DNA of 31,364 bases from an uncultured Parabacteroides sp. (GCF_902493135.1 NZ_CABUOD010000047.1:1-31364), one strand, 5' to 3'; shown: positions 23,301 to 31,364, counted from the first letter of the stretch. Program-made: numbers and translations. Notes: a model not told the origin generated them from the sequence alone.

Positions 23301-25766
23301 TTATTCCCTGTAGTAAACCCTTTTTACCCTTGGCGAAATAGAGGTAAGTATCTCGTAAGGGATGGTCTTCAACTTGTCTGAAAGTTCGCTGACGGGGAGT
23401 TCTTCTCCGAAGATGATGACGGTGTCTCCTTCGCGCGCGTCGATATCGGTGACGTCGATCATGCAGGCATCCATGCAGATATTGCCGATGATCGGACAGC
23501 GGTGGCCGTTGATCACGACTTCGCCGCCGCCATTACTGAAATGACGGTCCAGGCCGTCGGCATAACCGATCGGGATAATCGCGATGCGGGAATCGCGCTT
23601 TACATAGCTCATCCGGCTGTAACCGATGGAATCGCCTGCCCGAACGTTTTGTATCTGCAAGATACTCGTCTTCAGCGTGCTGATGTTACGCAACCCTTTC
23701 TGGCCGGAGGCGCTGACCCCGTACAGGCCGATGCCGAGGCGCACCATATCCATCTGGTAATCGGTGAACCGTTCGATGCCGGCCGAATTCAGGATATGCT
23801 TGATCACCTTGTATTCCAGTCCGGCTTCCAGTTCTGCTGCCGCGCGGGTGAACGTATCCAATTGCTTTTTCGTGAAATCGTCGAAGATATAGGAGTCGCT
23901 GCCTACGAGATGCGAGAATACGGAGCGGGCAACCACGCCGCTTTGTTCCTTCAGGCGACGGCAAATCTCCGGAACATCCTCCGGCTGGAAACCCAGACGG
24001 TGCATGCCTGTGTCGATCTTGATATGGATCGGATAGGAGGTAATGCCCCTGCGTTCCGTCTCTTTTATCATCGCGTCGAGCAGGCGGAAACTGTACACTT
24101 CCGGCTCCAACTGGTTTTCAAACAAGACATTGAAGCTGCTGAATTCCGGATTCATGACGATAAGCGGGATCGAGATGCCTTCCTTGCGCAGTTCCTCCCC
24201 TTCGTCGGCGACGGCAACAGCCAGGTAGTCGCAACGGTGTTCCTGCAGAGTCTTTGCCAGTTCGTAGGAACCGGCGCCGTATCCGAAAGCCTTGACCATG
24301 CAGACCATCTTCGTCTCCGGCTTCAGCTTCGAGCGGTAATAGTTGAAGTTATGGACAACAGCATCCAGGTTCACTTCCAAGATCGTCTCATGCACTTTCT
24401 TCTCCAACAGCTCGGAGATACGCTCGAAATGGAATTGGCGGGAGCCTTTTATCAGGATCAACTCGTCTTTGAACTTCTTGAAAGACGGGGACTTGATGAA
24501 CTCCTCCGTTGTCAGGTAAAACTCTTTCTCGATATCGAAAGCTGCTCCGTACTCTTTCAGGTCGCGGCCGATACCGATAATGCGGTCGATCTTCTTTCTG
24601 CGCACGAGGTCCGCGACTTTCTTATACAGAGACTTCGGCAGCGTCCCCGATTGCAGGATGTCCGAAAGGATCAGCGTGCATTTCAAGTCCTTTTCTACGC
24701 GGCGGCTCTGCTGGAAGTCGAGGGCGATATCCAGAGAATTGATATCCGAATTGTAGGTGTCGTTTATCAACAGGCAGTTGTTGATGCCTTGCTTCACGTC
24801 CAAGCGCATGGCGACCGGCTCGAGGCGTTTGAACTTTTCGACATCGTTTACGCTTGTCGGCTTCAGATACAACATCACGGCCATACAGTGGATGACGTTT
24901 TCGATAGAAGCGTCGTCCGTAAAAGGAATCGTGTATGTCCGGTCGAAACCTAAAAGCGTGCAGCGGATGATGGTTTCGGATTCCAGCTTCTTGATCGATT
25001 CGATATACAAAGGCGCTTCCGAGTCTGTCCGGCTCCAGGTGATTGCCTTGTGGGACAGGCAGGCCGACTCGACGCAGCCTCCGATAAAGGCATCGTCGCC
25101 GTCATAAATGATCGCTTCGCAGTCGTTGAACAAAGTCAGCTTTTCCAGGCATTTCTGCGTGGAAGAGATAAAGTTCTCCTGATGCGCTTCCCCTATGTTC
25201 GTGATCACGCCGATGGTCGGTGCGATGATCGGTTGCAGGCGTTCCATTTCGTCCGGTTGGGAAATGCCGGCTTCGAAGATGCCTAATGTATTCTTGTCGC
25301 TCATCTGCCATACCGACAGCGGAACCCCCAATTGCGAGTTGTAGCTCCGGGGAGAGCGGACGATGTTGAACTCGTTGTGCAATAATTGATAGAGAAACTC
25401 TTTTACAATCGTTTTCCCATTGCTTCCCGTAATGCCGATTACCGGGATATTGAAACGTTTCCGGTGATGGGCCGCCAACTTCTGGAGCGCTTTCAGCGTA
25501 TCCTTGACGACAAGGAAGTTCGCTTCAGGCATCGACTCGAACTCCGGTAAGACAGTGCTGACTACGAAATTGCGTACGCGTAACTTATATAAACCTTGTA
25601 TATAATTATGTCCGTCGTTGGTCTTTGTCTGGAGGGCAAAGAATAGACTTTGTTCCGGGAATGAAAGACGGCGGCTGTCGGTAAGCAGGATGCTGACAGG
25701 AGCGTCATGTAATTTCTTGGCGTCAGCTCCGATTATTCCGGCGATCTCTTTAATTGAATATTCCAT
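23301..25766 (-). CDS. Bifunctional UDP-MurNAc-tripeptide D-alanyl-D-alanine ligase / alanine racemase
   Basis: The 821-residue protein joins two steps of peptidoglycan precursor synthesis. Residues about 1-445 are MurF, which adds D-Ala-D-Ala to UDP-MurNAc-tripeptide, with the ATP loop GITGSNGKT at 111-119. Residues about 455-821 are a PLP-dependent alanine racemase that supplies D-alanine: the PLP lysine is K492 (MVKAFGYGAG), with KIDTGMHRLGF and RLGIGLYGVSASG further on, then PIGYADG. The fusion is normal in Bacteroidetes and is not a frameshift artefact. It follows the GSCFA gene after a 21-nt gap on the same strand, so the two probably form an operon. Confidence 0.95.
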   Translation of the reverse strand: MEYSIKEIAGIIGADAKKLHDAPVSILLTDSRRLSFPEQSLFFALQTKTNDGHNYIQGLYKLRVRNFVVSTVLPEFESMPEANFLVVKDTLKALQKLAAHHRKRFNIPVIGITGSNGKTIVKEFLYQLLHNEFNIVRSPRSYNSQLGVPLSVWQMSDKNTLGIFEAGISQPDEMERLQPIIAPTIGVITNIGEAHQENFISSTQKCLEKLTLFNDCEAIIYDGDDAFIGGCVESACLSHKAITWSRTDSEAPLYIESIKKLESETIIRCTLLGFDRTYTIPFTDDASIENVIHCMAVMLYLKPTSVNDVEKFKRLEPVAMRLDVKQGINNCLLINDTYNSDINSLDIALDFQQSRRVEKDLKCTLILSDILQSGTLPKSLYKKVADLVRRKKIDRIIGIGRDLKEYGAAFDIEKEFYLTTEEFIKSPSFKKFKDELILIKGSRQFHFERISELLEKKVHETILEVNLDAVVHNFNYYRSKLKPETKMVCMVKAFGYGAGSYELAKTLQEHRCDYLAVAVADEGEELRKEGISIPLIVMNPEFSSFNVLFENQLEPEVYSFRLLDAMIKETERRGITSYPIHIKIDTGMHRLGFQPEDVPEICRRLKEQSGVVARSVFSHLVGSDSYIFDDFTKKQLDTFTRAAAELEAGLEYKVIKHILNSAGIERFTDYQMDMVRLGIGLYGVSASGQKGLRNISTLKTSILQIQNVRAGDSIGYSRMSYVKRDSRIAIIPIGYADGLDRHFSNGGGEVVINGHRCPIIGNICMDACMIDVTDIDAREGDTVIIFGEELPVSELSDKLKTIPYEILTSISPRVKRVYYRE

Positions 25767-25787
25767 TCTTTTTCTCTATAATTAGGT

Positions 25788-26771
25788 TTAGAACTTCTTT
25801 TTAATCATTTCGACTTCATTTGTCATATCAAAGTAAGGGAATTTCTCGTTAAGTCGTTCCATCTTTAACAAAGTTTGCGAGATGAATCGTTTATAGGCTT
25901 CGCTTTCCGGTTGAAACGGCTTGTGGTTAATGGCCTTTTGGATATCCTTCCATTCTTTAAGAATCGACAGCGAATCCGGTGAAAACATGCTGTCCGCGAA
26001 CCGTTCCCAGATATATTCGACCGCCGCGGGGGAGGGGTGCAGCATATCGTCGGCATAGAAACGGTACTCCCTCAATTCGTCCATCATGATTTCGTAAGCC
26101 GGAAAATAGGCGGTGCGTCCCGGAAATTCCTTTTGCAGCGCGTCGATGGCAAGCAGGAGGGCGGCTTTGCTGAGCTGGTTGCCGTGCGCCCCGTCTTTCC
26201 AATGGCGGATCGGACTGACGGTGAAGAGCAGCTTCATCTCCGGATTCTGTTCCCAAAGCGACAGGAGCAGGCTTTTCCATTCCGCTACGATCTCGCCGAC
26301 GGTGAGTAGCTGCCGGTCGAACATCTTTTCCGGCAGCTTATGGCAGTTGGAAACGACCTTTCCCGAACTTTTCAACCTGTAGACCCATGCCGTGCCGAAG
26401 GTCAGGATCATCCGGCGGGCTTCCCGTATCGTACCGGCGGAACTGAACAGCCGCCCGTTGATATTTTCGAGGCATTCCGTTTCCGAAGGCGAGGAGAAGC
26501 GGCTGTGATGGCTGAAGCTATGGTAAATCCCTTCATGCCGGAAAAGATCATCCCCTGTGAACCGTTCCGGACGAAGCAGCATGCGAATTGCCCCGGCTAT
26601 GGAAGAAGGGTTATAAAGCGTGCCGAACGGATTCAGGTCGGTCTTGAACTTGTTTTCCTCCAACTTCTTTCCGATATTCTCGGCAAAGCAGGAACCGAGC
26701 AGAACCGTTTGCTCCGTATGGGAAAAGGCAAACGGGGCTTTCGGGATGGAGATGCGGGTATAAAATTCCAT
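25788..26771 (-). CDS. GSCFA-domain protein
   Basis: The family is named for the motif seen here as LLGSCFAENIG, about 24-34 residues from the chosen start. The longer open frame begins at 26909, but ATG 26771 is preferred: it starts MEFYTRISIPKAPF, as family members do, and a likely transcription start lies between the two. The product has 327 residues. No signal peptide or membrane helix is seen. GSCFA proteins resemble SGNH-type hydrolases, and the ADDMLHPS stretch fits the Asp-His end of that fold. Substrate is unknown. It probably shares a transcript with murF-alr, which hints at an envelope role. Confidence 0.85.
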   Translation of the reverse strand: MEFYTRISIPKAPFAFSHTEQTVLLGSCFAENIGKKLEENKFKTDLNPFGTLYNPSSIAGAIRMLLRPERFTGDDLFRHEGIYHSFSHHSRFSSPSETECLENINGRLFSSAGTIREARRMILTFGTAWVYRLKSSGKVVSNCHKLPEKMFDRQLLTVGEIVAEWKSLLLSLWEQNPEMKLLFTVSPIRHWKDGAHGNQLSKAALLLAIDALQKEFPGRTAYFPAYEIMMDELREYRFYADDMLHPSPAAVEYIWERFADSMFSPDSLSILKEWKDIQKAINHKPFQPESEAYKRFISQTLLKMERLNEKFPYFDMTNEVEMIKKKF

Positions 26772-26892
26772 ATTGTTAATGTGTTTTTGAGGAATGACGG
26801 CTGTTTTTCGACATTCGGTTTTTATTCTTGCAGCAACCAATCTGTACATATTCGTGGATGCCCATGATGGAATGTTTTTTGAATATCCGCCG

Positions 26893-26900
26893 CAAAGATA
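26893..26900 (-). promoter_or_regulatory. -7 element upstream of the GSCFA gene
   Basis: TATCTTTG on the minus strand matches the Bacteroidetes -7 consensus, but no clean TTTG box lies 19-21 nt upstream. A start near 26886 would give a leader of about 115 nt before ATG 26771. Confidence 0.45.
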
Positions 26901-27007
26901 ACCATTCAATGGCGAAAATCATCTGATTCAGGGCAACCCTACCAAAATTAGGCAGAAACATAAATGCTGATTCATGGGTGGCTAACAGACAAGGTTGTGC
27001 TTTCATG

Positions 27008-27116
27008 AAGTTCCCTTACGAGGAAACTCTCGTTTCCTAACGAGGAAACTTCCGTTTCCAGCATAGGAAACGCTCGTTCCCTGCAGGGGGAATTTCTGTT
27101 TCCTTCAGGGGGAAAC
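27008..27116. repeat. Array of imperfect 22-nt palindromic repeats
   Basis: About five units with a 22-23 nt period. Two units contain the exact palindrome GGAAAC-NNNN-GTTTCC (27022-27037 and 27044-27059), and later units are degenerate (GGAAAC..GTTCCC, GGGAAT..GTTTCC). Consecutive arms can also pair across units. There are no unique spacers, so it is not a CRISPR array. It lies between the GSCFA gene and the invertible segment. Confidence 0.7.
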
Positions 27117-27194
27117 TGTAATGGATTGGTTATCAATGTTTCTTAATACACTGTTTTGAGAGCCGTTTTTCACTTTGTGTCTTTCTCAATGGTA

Positions 27195-27272
27195 TGGGCG
27201 GTACGGTCTTGTTCGGTAGCAATTGCCATCTATGACGACCGCATAGAAATAGAGAACCCCGGTTCATTTAAA
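27195..27272 (+). pseudogene. Decayed fragment of an AlbA_2/COG2865-type DNA-binding protein
   Basis: A short frame contains SVAIAIYDDRIEIENPGSF (27213-27269), the conserved segment of AlbA_2-type (Schlafen-like, divergent AAA) proteins. The residues before and after it (FHFVSF at the start, FLPFLACFFAVF at the end) do not continue the family. The rest of the gene is missing. It is most likely a remnant of an ancestral gene or of an inserted element. Confidence 0.5.
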
Positions 27273-27528
27273 TGTACCGTTGGGGAGTGGGAAAGGGGTT
27301 TTTTGCCGTTTTTAGCCTGTTTTTTCGCTGTTTTCTCAAAAATGCCGTTTTTCTACTTTTAGTATTACTTGAACAAAAGGGCGTAAATTGTTAGGAGTGA
27401 GAATTATATGCTTGCTTATGGGAAATGACGAAAAAGGCCGTTTTTGAGAGGATAAAATGGCTTGTTCTTTGCTTGTAACTTATTGGGAATAAAAGAAATA
27501 GGAAGGTGAAATCGAAATGACTAAAAAA

Positions 27529-27552
27529 ACGTACGTTTAGATTCGTCATTTT
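27529..27552 (+). repeat. Left inverted repeat of the invertible segment
   Basis: ACGTACGT core, then TTAGATTCGTCATTTT reading inward. It matches the reverse complement of 27699-27722 at 21 of 24 positions. Outside the core the two flanks match only weakly, so the paired arms face inward. Confidence 0.75.
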
Positions 27553-27559
27553 TCAGCTA

Positions 27560-27589
27560 CAAAAATACGCATACTTTTTAAACCTGCAA
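27560..27589 (-). promoter_or_regulatory. Leftward promoter inside the invertible segment
   Basis: On the minus strand, TTG (27589-27587), 19 nt, then TATTTTTG (27567-27560), a full Bacteroidetes consensus. I found no plus-strand consensus promoter between 27370 and gene B. If the segment inverted, the -7 end would move to about 27691, giving a leader of about 115 nt to the ATG at 27813. Confidence 0.75.
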
Positions 27590-27698
27590 CCCTTTTCTCC
27601 AAGAAAATTTCTTTTTCTATATTCTTTCTTATCAATTAGATAGCTTATCGAGTACAAACATACCGCCTTTTTACCACGAACCTCCTGTTGCCCCTCCG

Positions 27699-27722
27699 AA
27701 AATGACTAAAATAAACGTACGT
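27699..27722 (-). repeat. Right inverted repeat of the invertible segment
   Basis: AAAATGACTAAAATAA, then the ACGTACGT core. It is the inverted partner of 27529-27552. Confidence 0.75.
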
Positions 27723-27812
27723 TTTCATTATCAAAATACATACGTTAACATTCATCGGAGTTGTATACATTATATAACAAATAGGTTTTATTACTAATTA
27801 AATTATTAAATT

Positions 27813-30800
27813 ATGAACAAGAGATTTTCTACTCTTTTGACCGGCGCTCTGCTGGTCGGTTCGGTCGCTGCGAATGCAACTGGCATCAATGTTGATGTCG
27901 CGACTAAGATCGAGCAGTTGGCGAATGGTTCTCGTTATTATGTGCTGTCTACAGCTAAGGTTACTACTTCTGGGGCTGCTACTACTGTTGTCTCTATGGA
28001 TGGTGCAGATGCAAAGGTTATTACTTCTGTTAACACTCCGTTGGCTGAAATCAACAAACAACTTTGGAGTATAAAAGTTAATGCCGTTGCAGGTGCTAAC
28101 CGTTTTGTCTTTACAAACAAGGCGGAAGGTATGACGCTTTCTTTTGATCCTGCAAATGCGATTGATATTTCTGCAGGTAGTATTGCTACTCCTGCGGCAG
28201 ATAACAAAGCATTTCAGATGACCGATGTTGAAACTGAATGGAGCTGGGTAACTACTAAGGATGCAACATCTGAACTTGCAGATGCTGCTGAACTTGCAGC
28301 TTATTTCCACAAGGACTCTGTTATGAAGTTATATCAACTAACATCTGGAGGTGAGGTATTTGCTGTAAAATATGCCAATACCGCTGCTGCTCCTTCTGTT
28401 ACTGGTGCTACGGAAGTTAAAGTTCAGGCTGTTCAACCGGGAACTCAGGTTCTTACTGCTGCTGATTTGAACGTATTGGGTGAAGGTGCTAACAAGTACT
28501 TTACTATTGATGCAGGCCAGACACTGAAAGGCAATCCTTTTGCAGGTGCTAAATGGCAGGCTCAAACAATTGCAACAGGCGGTCAAAGTAGCACTGATGC
28601 AGCAAACTTTGTTTATGGTACATCGACAAGTGGCATGGTTGCTACAACTGCAAATTATGTTGTATTGAACAAAATCGGTTCTGACAATAAGCCTTCTTTT
28701 ACATTTGCCAATGTTGATACTGCGTTTTATGATGGTGTTGCCATTAATAAAGACACTTGGTATAAATTGACTACATCAGCAGGTAAAGTAACAAGTAATG
28801 CAGGTGTAGTTTCCACATTAGACTCTTTGGCTAAAAAGGGGGGACTTGCTCAGGAAGCATTCGAGTTCCAATTCTCACGCGATTTGTTTAAGGATAGTGT
28901 AATTGTAGCTGTTAATGCTGATGGTTTAAAGGAATATAAAGACGTTATAGCCGATCCTGCAGATAAGGTATTTGGCAGATTGACTCATTGGGGAACTAAA
29001 CAATCGGATGGGACAAAGGTTGGCTATACCACTTTGTCTTATGCCTTATTGGATAACGCAAATGTCTTGACTCTTTATACAGCAGGTGAAGAAGAAAATC
29101 TTCCGTTCTACGTATCCGGCGCACTTGTTGAAAGCACCGCTACCTCTGTCGAAGACGGTCTGTATTACATCAAGAACAAAGCAGGTCAATACCTGGCTGC
29201 TCCTATCTATAACACTACAAACGGAACAACTTCTGCTGCTAAATGGGTGACTGTAAACGGAGGTTTGCAGGAAGTGGCTCACATGCCGGCTTACCAGTGG
29301 GTAGTTTTGAAAGATAGAATCTATTCTGAAACAGCTAAAAAAACTTCTACGGTTACAATCACAAACCGTGAGTTTACAGCAACAGTGGGTGCTAATGTTC
29401 AGTTGAACCAGAAAGACGAAGCAAGCTGTCTGTATACAAGTGCTATTACTGGTTTGTCCATTGCTGCTACCGACTCTTTGGTATTTGATCCGATCAAAGA
29501 CTTGGCAATCCTGTCAGATACTTTGTTAGGTTATAAGAACTTCGAGGCGGACTCCCTGCTTGTAAACCGTTATACATTCAACTACCTGCACGACTATGCA
29601 GACAGCAAGTATATCGTTAAATCAGCAAAAGACTCTTTGGCTCAGGCTACGGATGGAACTCAGCCGTTTGTCATTGAAGCAGAAGATGATATTTATGATT
29701 ATGGTTATAACGTAACTCCTGCCGTCGCAGAACGTATCGCAGGCTTGAAACAATTACGCAGACAGGCTTACCAGGTATATCTTCCGACAGCAAAGGGTAA
29801 ACTTTACCTGTCAAAGAATGCTGAAAACAAGTATATGTTTACAGTTCCGGCTTACGGTACTCCTTCTACATTCTTGTTCAAGGAAGAAAACGACCTGACA
29901 AGCAACAAGCATTACCATGCTTTGGTAGCTGTTACTGAAAATTTGGGTACTCTTGCTTCTGAAACATATACAAAAGTCGGTGTTATCGACGCTTCCGCTA
30001 TCCTGGAAGACCAGAAAATGAACGAACAGAGAACATCTGCCTTCAACATCGGTAAATACGATGCTCCTCTGTACCGTCGTTTCAATTCTCAGAAATTGGA
30101 AGGCAACGCAGGTGATGCTGCCGATACATTGCGTTTCGTAGAAAAGTATCGTAAAGAATACCTGCAGGTTGAAGCAAACGAAAACTTCAAAGTTAAAGGT
30201 ATCGACTTCTTAGGTATCTATACTCCGGACTTTACGAAAGACGGTAAATCGTTCATCGTTGATACAGCCTTTGTAAACCGTGGGAGCGGTAACATCAAAC
30301 CTCAGTATCTGATCTCTATCGACCGCGACGATGTTGCGGGCAAAGACGCTGAACCGTGTCCGTTGGAACACAATCATGGTTATGACAAAGACGGCAACCC
30401 GTTAGACAAATGGTCTTGTTCACATGCAACACCGGCAACCGGCGGCTTCCACTATGGTAAATACCTGGTTAATTTCGCCGATTCTGTAGATCACGCTGCC
30501 AAGAGCGCAGATTACGGTTGGAAGGGTTATACACGTGCCGGTTTCGTGAAAGCCGTTCACATGGGTGATAGCCTGTATATCCTGGCTGGTCAGTTTGCAG
30601 ATGTAACTCCGGCTACTTTCGACACTGCTGCAATCCACAAAGCTGTTAAAGATGGCAAGTATGCAGCTGAGTATATTAAAGATTTGCAAGGCGATGCTCA
30701 TAAGCTCGTAACATGGTCAATGCGTTTCGTAGATCCTGAAAATGCTGCAAACGAAGTAGAAGATGACCGTTCATTCCTGATGGAATCTCAGGGAGAAGGT

Positions 30801-31184
30801 GAGATTGCTCCGATTAACGGCCAGTGGTTGAAGATGCAGAACGGTTGTATCGTATTGTCAGGTTCTTTGGATGGTTCTGAGTCTTCATTCGACCAGATTA
30901 CAGGTGAAGACGATGCTTTGATCTTCAACATCGAAAAGGGTAACAAAGAAGATATGGCAACAGACAACGAAGCAATCGCAACATCCGAAGTAACCGTTAT
31001 CGCCCAGGAAGGTGCAGTAAGAATCGCGAACGCCGAAGGCAAAAAGGTTGTTATCTCTAACATCTTAGGCCAGGTAGTCGCTAACACGGTTATCACTTCA
31101 AGCGACGCAGTTATCGCTGCTCCCCAGGGTGTAGTCGTAGTAGCTGTTGAAGGCGAAGAAGCTGTCAAAGCAATTGTAGAATAA
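27813..31184 (+). CDS. Large secreted DUF6383-type surface protein (paralogue B, probably phase-variable)
   Basis: The 1123-residue protein begins MNKRFSTLLTGALLVGSVA, a signal peptide nearly identical to that of paralogue A, and ends with the same tail (KKVVISNILGQVVANT, then GVVVVAVEGEEAVKAIV). The middle is only distantly like paralogue A, with shared short patterns (QWVVLKD, TITNREF) that suggest repeated beta-rich, possibly trefoil-like, units. There are 13 D-(S/T)-(A/I/L/V/M/T) O-glycosylation motifs. A segment CPLEHNHGY, with CSHATP about 14 residues later, could bind a metal. Expression is probably controlled by the invertible segment just upstream. In Parabacteroides distasonis, surface glycoproteins with phase-variable promoters have been reported, which fits. 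Function on the surface is unknown. Confidence 0.85.
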   Translation: MNKRFSTLLTGALLVGSVAANATGINVDVATKIEQLANGSRYYVLSTAKVTTSGAATTVVSMDGADAKVITSVNTPLAEINKQLWSIKVNAVAGANRFVFTNKAEGMTLSFDPANAIDISAGSIATPAADNKAFQMTDVETEWSWVTTKDATSELADAAELAAYFHKDSVMKLYQLTSGGEVFAVKYANTAAAPSVTGATEVKVQAVQPGTQVLTAADLNVLGEGANKYFTIDAGQTLKGNPFAGAKWQAQTIATGGQSSTDAANFVYGTSTSGMVATTANYVVLNKIGSDNKPSFTFANVDTAFYDGVAINKDTWYKLTTSAGKVTSNAGVVSTLDSLAKKGGLAQEAFEFQFSRDLFKDSVIVAVNADGLKEYKDVIADPADKVFGRLTHWGTKQSDGTKVGYTTLSYALLDNANVLTLYTAGEEENLPFYVSGALVESTATSVEDGLYYIKNKAGQYLAAPIYNTTNGTTSAAKWVTVNGGLQEVAHMPAYQWVVLKDRIYSETAKKTSTVTITNREFTATVGANVQLNQKDEASCLYTSAITGLSIAATDSLVFDPIKDLAILSDTLLGYKNFEADSLLVNRYTFNYLHDYADSKYIVKSAKDSLAQATDGTQPFVIEAEDDIYDYGYNVTPAVAERIAGLKQLRRQAYQVYLPTAKGKLYLSKNAENKYMFTVPAYGTPSTFLFKEENDLTSNKHYHALVAVTENLGTLASETYTKVGVIDASAILEDQKMNEQRTSAFNIGKYDAPLYRRFNSQKLEGNAGDAADTLRFVEKYRKEYLQVEANENFKVKGIDFLGIYTPDFTKDGKSFIVDTAFVNRGSGNIKPQYLISIDRDDVAGKDAEPCPLEHNHGYDKDGNPLDKWSCSHATPATGGFHYGKYLVNFADSVDHAAKSADYGWKGYTRAGFVKAVHMGDSLYILAGQFADVTPATFDTAAIHKAVKDGKYAAEYIKDLQGDAHKLVTWSMRFVDPENAANEVEDDRSFLMESQGEGEIAPINGQWLKMQNGCIVLSGSLDGSESSFDQITGEDDALIFNIEKGNKEDMATDNEAIATSEVTVIAQEGAVRIANAEGKKVVISNILGQVVANTVITSSDAVIAAPQGVVVVAVEGEEAVKAIVE

Positions 31185-31204
31185 AAGAAACACAAAAATT
31201 TCCC

Positions 31205-31230
31205 TTGCCGGGGGATTGATCCCCCGGCAA
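31205..31230 (+). terminator. GC-rich hairpin after surface protein B
   Basis: TTGCCGGGGGAT (31205-31216) pairs perfectly with ATCCCCCGGCAA (31219-31230), with no more than two bases between the arms. A T-rich stretch follows only after about 10 nt. It may be a terminator or a 3' end-stabilising stem; transcription may continue into the 3' element. Confidence 0.6.
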
Positions 31231-31242
31231 AAGAGAAATATT

Positions 31243-31364
31243 TTATAATCAAATAATTCTAAAGTGTTTGACCGTGCAAAACGGAAGTTTTAATTACCCT
31301 GCGACAGGTGAACAAGCGGCCAGATTTAATATTAATAATACTAAAGTATATTGAATTTAAAAGT
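31243..31364 (+). repeat. Conserved 3' element, copy 2 (three-way-junction RNA candidate)
   Basis: This 122-nt copy matches 10601-10720 closely. Outer stem TTTGACCG (31267-31274) pairs with CGGCCAGA (31317-31324) with one mismatch. The second hairpin is AAAAC-GGAA-GTTTT (31278-31291), different in sequence from copy 1 but the same in shape and loop class. The third hairpin CCTG-CGA-CAGG (31298-31308) is unchanged. The element may continue past the window end. Confidence 0.7.

Larger units (their letters stand above)
27527..27724. other. Invertible promoter segment (phase switch) upstream of surface protein B
   Basis: Two copies of the palindrome AAACGTACGTTT (27527-27538 and 27713-27724) bound the segment. 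The arms reaching inward, 27529-27552 and 27699-27722, are inverted repeats that agree at 21 of 24 positions. The core fits the ARACGTWCGT consensus that I recall for Mpi-controlled invertible promoters of Bacteroides fragilis capsule loci. A full consensus promoter inside points left, away from gene B. The recombinase is not encoded in the window and would act in trans. Confidence 0.75.

Noticed and set aside
23502..24953. A 483-codon open frame on the plus strand within the murF-alr gene
   Set aside because: It is antisense to a clearly conserved enzyme, has no recognisable domain and follows the codon structure of the real gene.
23301..25766. Possible assembly error joining murF and alr
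   Set aside because: The MurF-Alr fusion is a known normal arrangement in Bacteroidetes, and both halves are complete.
26772..26909. Longer N-terminus of the GSCFA protein from ATG 26909
   Set aside because: The extra 46 residues match nothing in the family, and a -7 promoter element at 26893-26900 would start the RNA downstream of that codon.
27008..27116. CRISPR array
   Set aside because: The units are contiguous, degenerate and palindromic, with no unique spacers and no cas genes in the window.

Overview
The window looks like a chromosomal segment of a gut Bacteroidales bacterium, most likely a Parabacteroides species. The reasons are Bacteroidetes-type promoters (TTG, 18-20 nt, TAnnTTTG) in front of many genes, a GH106 rhamnosidase, a one-protein hybrid two-component sensor beside fructan genes, a MurF-alanine racemase fusion, a GSCFA-domain gene, and two large secreted paralogues with a DUF6383-like C-terminus. 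The species cannot be fixed from the sequence alone.

Layout. 1-107 holds the last 34 codons of an unrecognised gene. 258-3485 is a secreted GH106 alpha-L-rhamnosidase-like enzyme. 3516-6404 is uvrA with its own promoter and a strong leader hairpin. 6501-6725 (minus) is a small YtxH-like membrane protein. 7005-10804 is the first surface-protein unit (paralogue A): a fixed promoter, a leader of about 370 nt with an internal intrinsic terminator, the 1059-residue protein, a conserved 3' RNA-like element and a terminator. 10869-20279 carries pyrH, frr and rsgA; a fructan/fructose locus (sensor-regulator, GH32, MFS permease, fructokinase) lies between pyrH and frr. 20290-26771 is all minus strand: GSCFA gene and murF-alr, then fabI, a YciO/Sua5-like gene and dgt. 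26772-27812 is a large intergenic region with short palindromic tandem repeats, a decayed AlbA_2-like gene fragment and an apparent invertible promoter. 27813-31184 is the second surface protein (paralogue B), followed by a hairpin and a second copy of the 3' element, which runs to the window end.

Main point. Paralogue B appears to be phase-variable. Two inverted 24-nt arms with the palindromic core AAACGTACGTTT flank about 190 bp. The only consensus promoter inside points away from B, so the sequenced orientation reads as OFF for B. Paralogue A has a fixed promoter instead. Both proteins carry many D-(S/T)-hydrophobic O-glycosylation motifs, share signal peptide and C-terminal tail, and are followed by the same approximately 120-nt element. 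That element folds as a three-way junction in which one hairpin has changed its stem sequence but kept pairing and a GNRA-type loop. Together these suggest a surface glycoprotein family with a switchable member and a shared, apparently undescribed 3' UTR structure.

How the fructan genes work together. The sensor probably binds fructose in the periplasm and activates the divergent GH32-permease-fructokinase operon, which cleaves fructan or sucrose, imports fructose and phosphorylates it. No SusC/SusD pair is present beside them.
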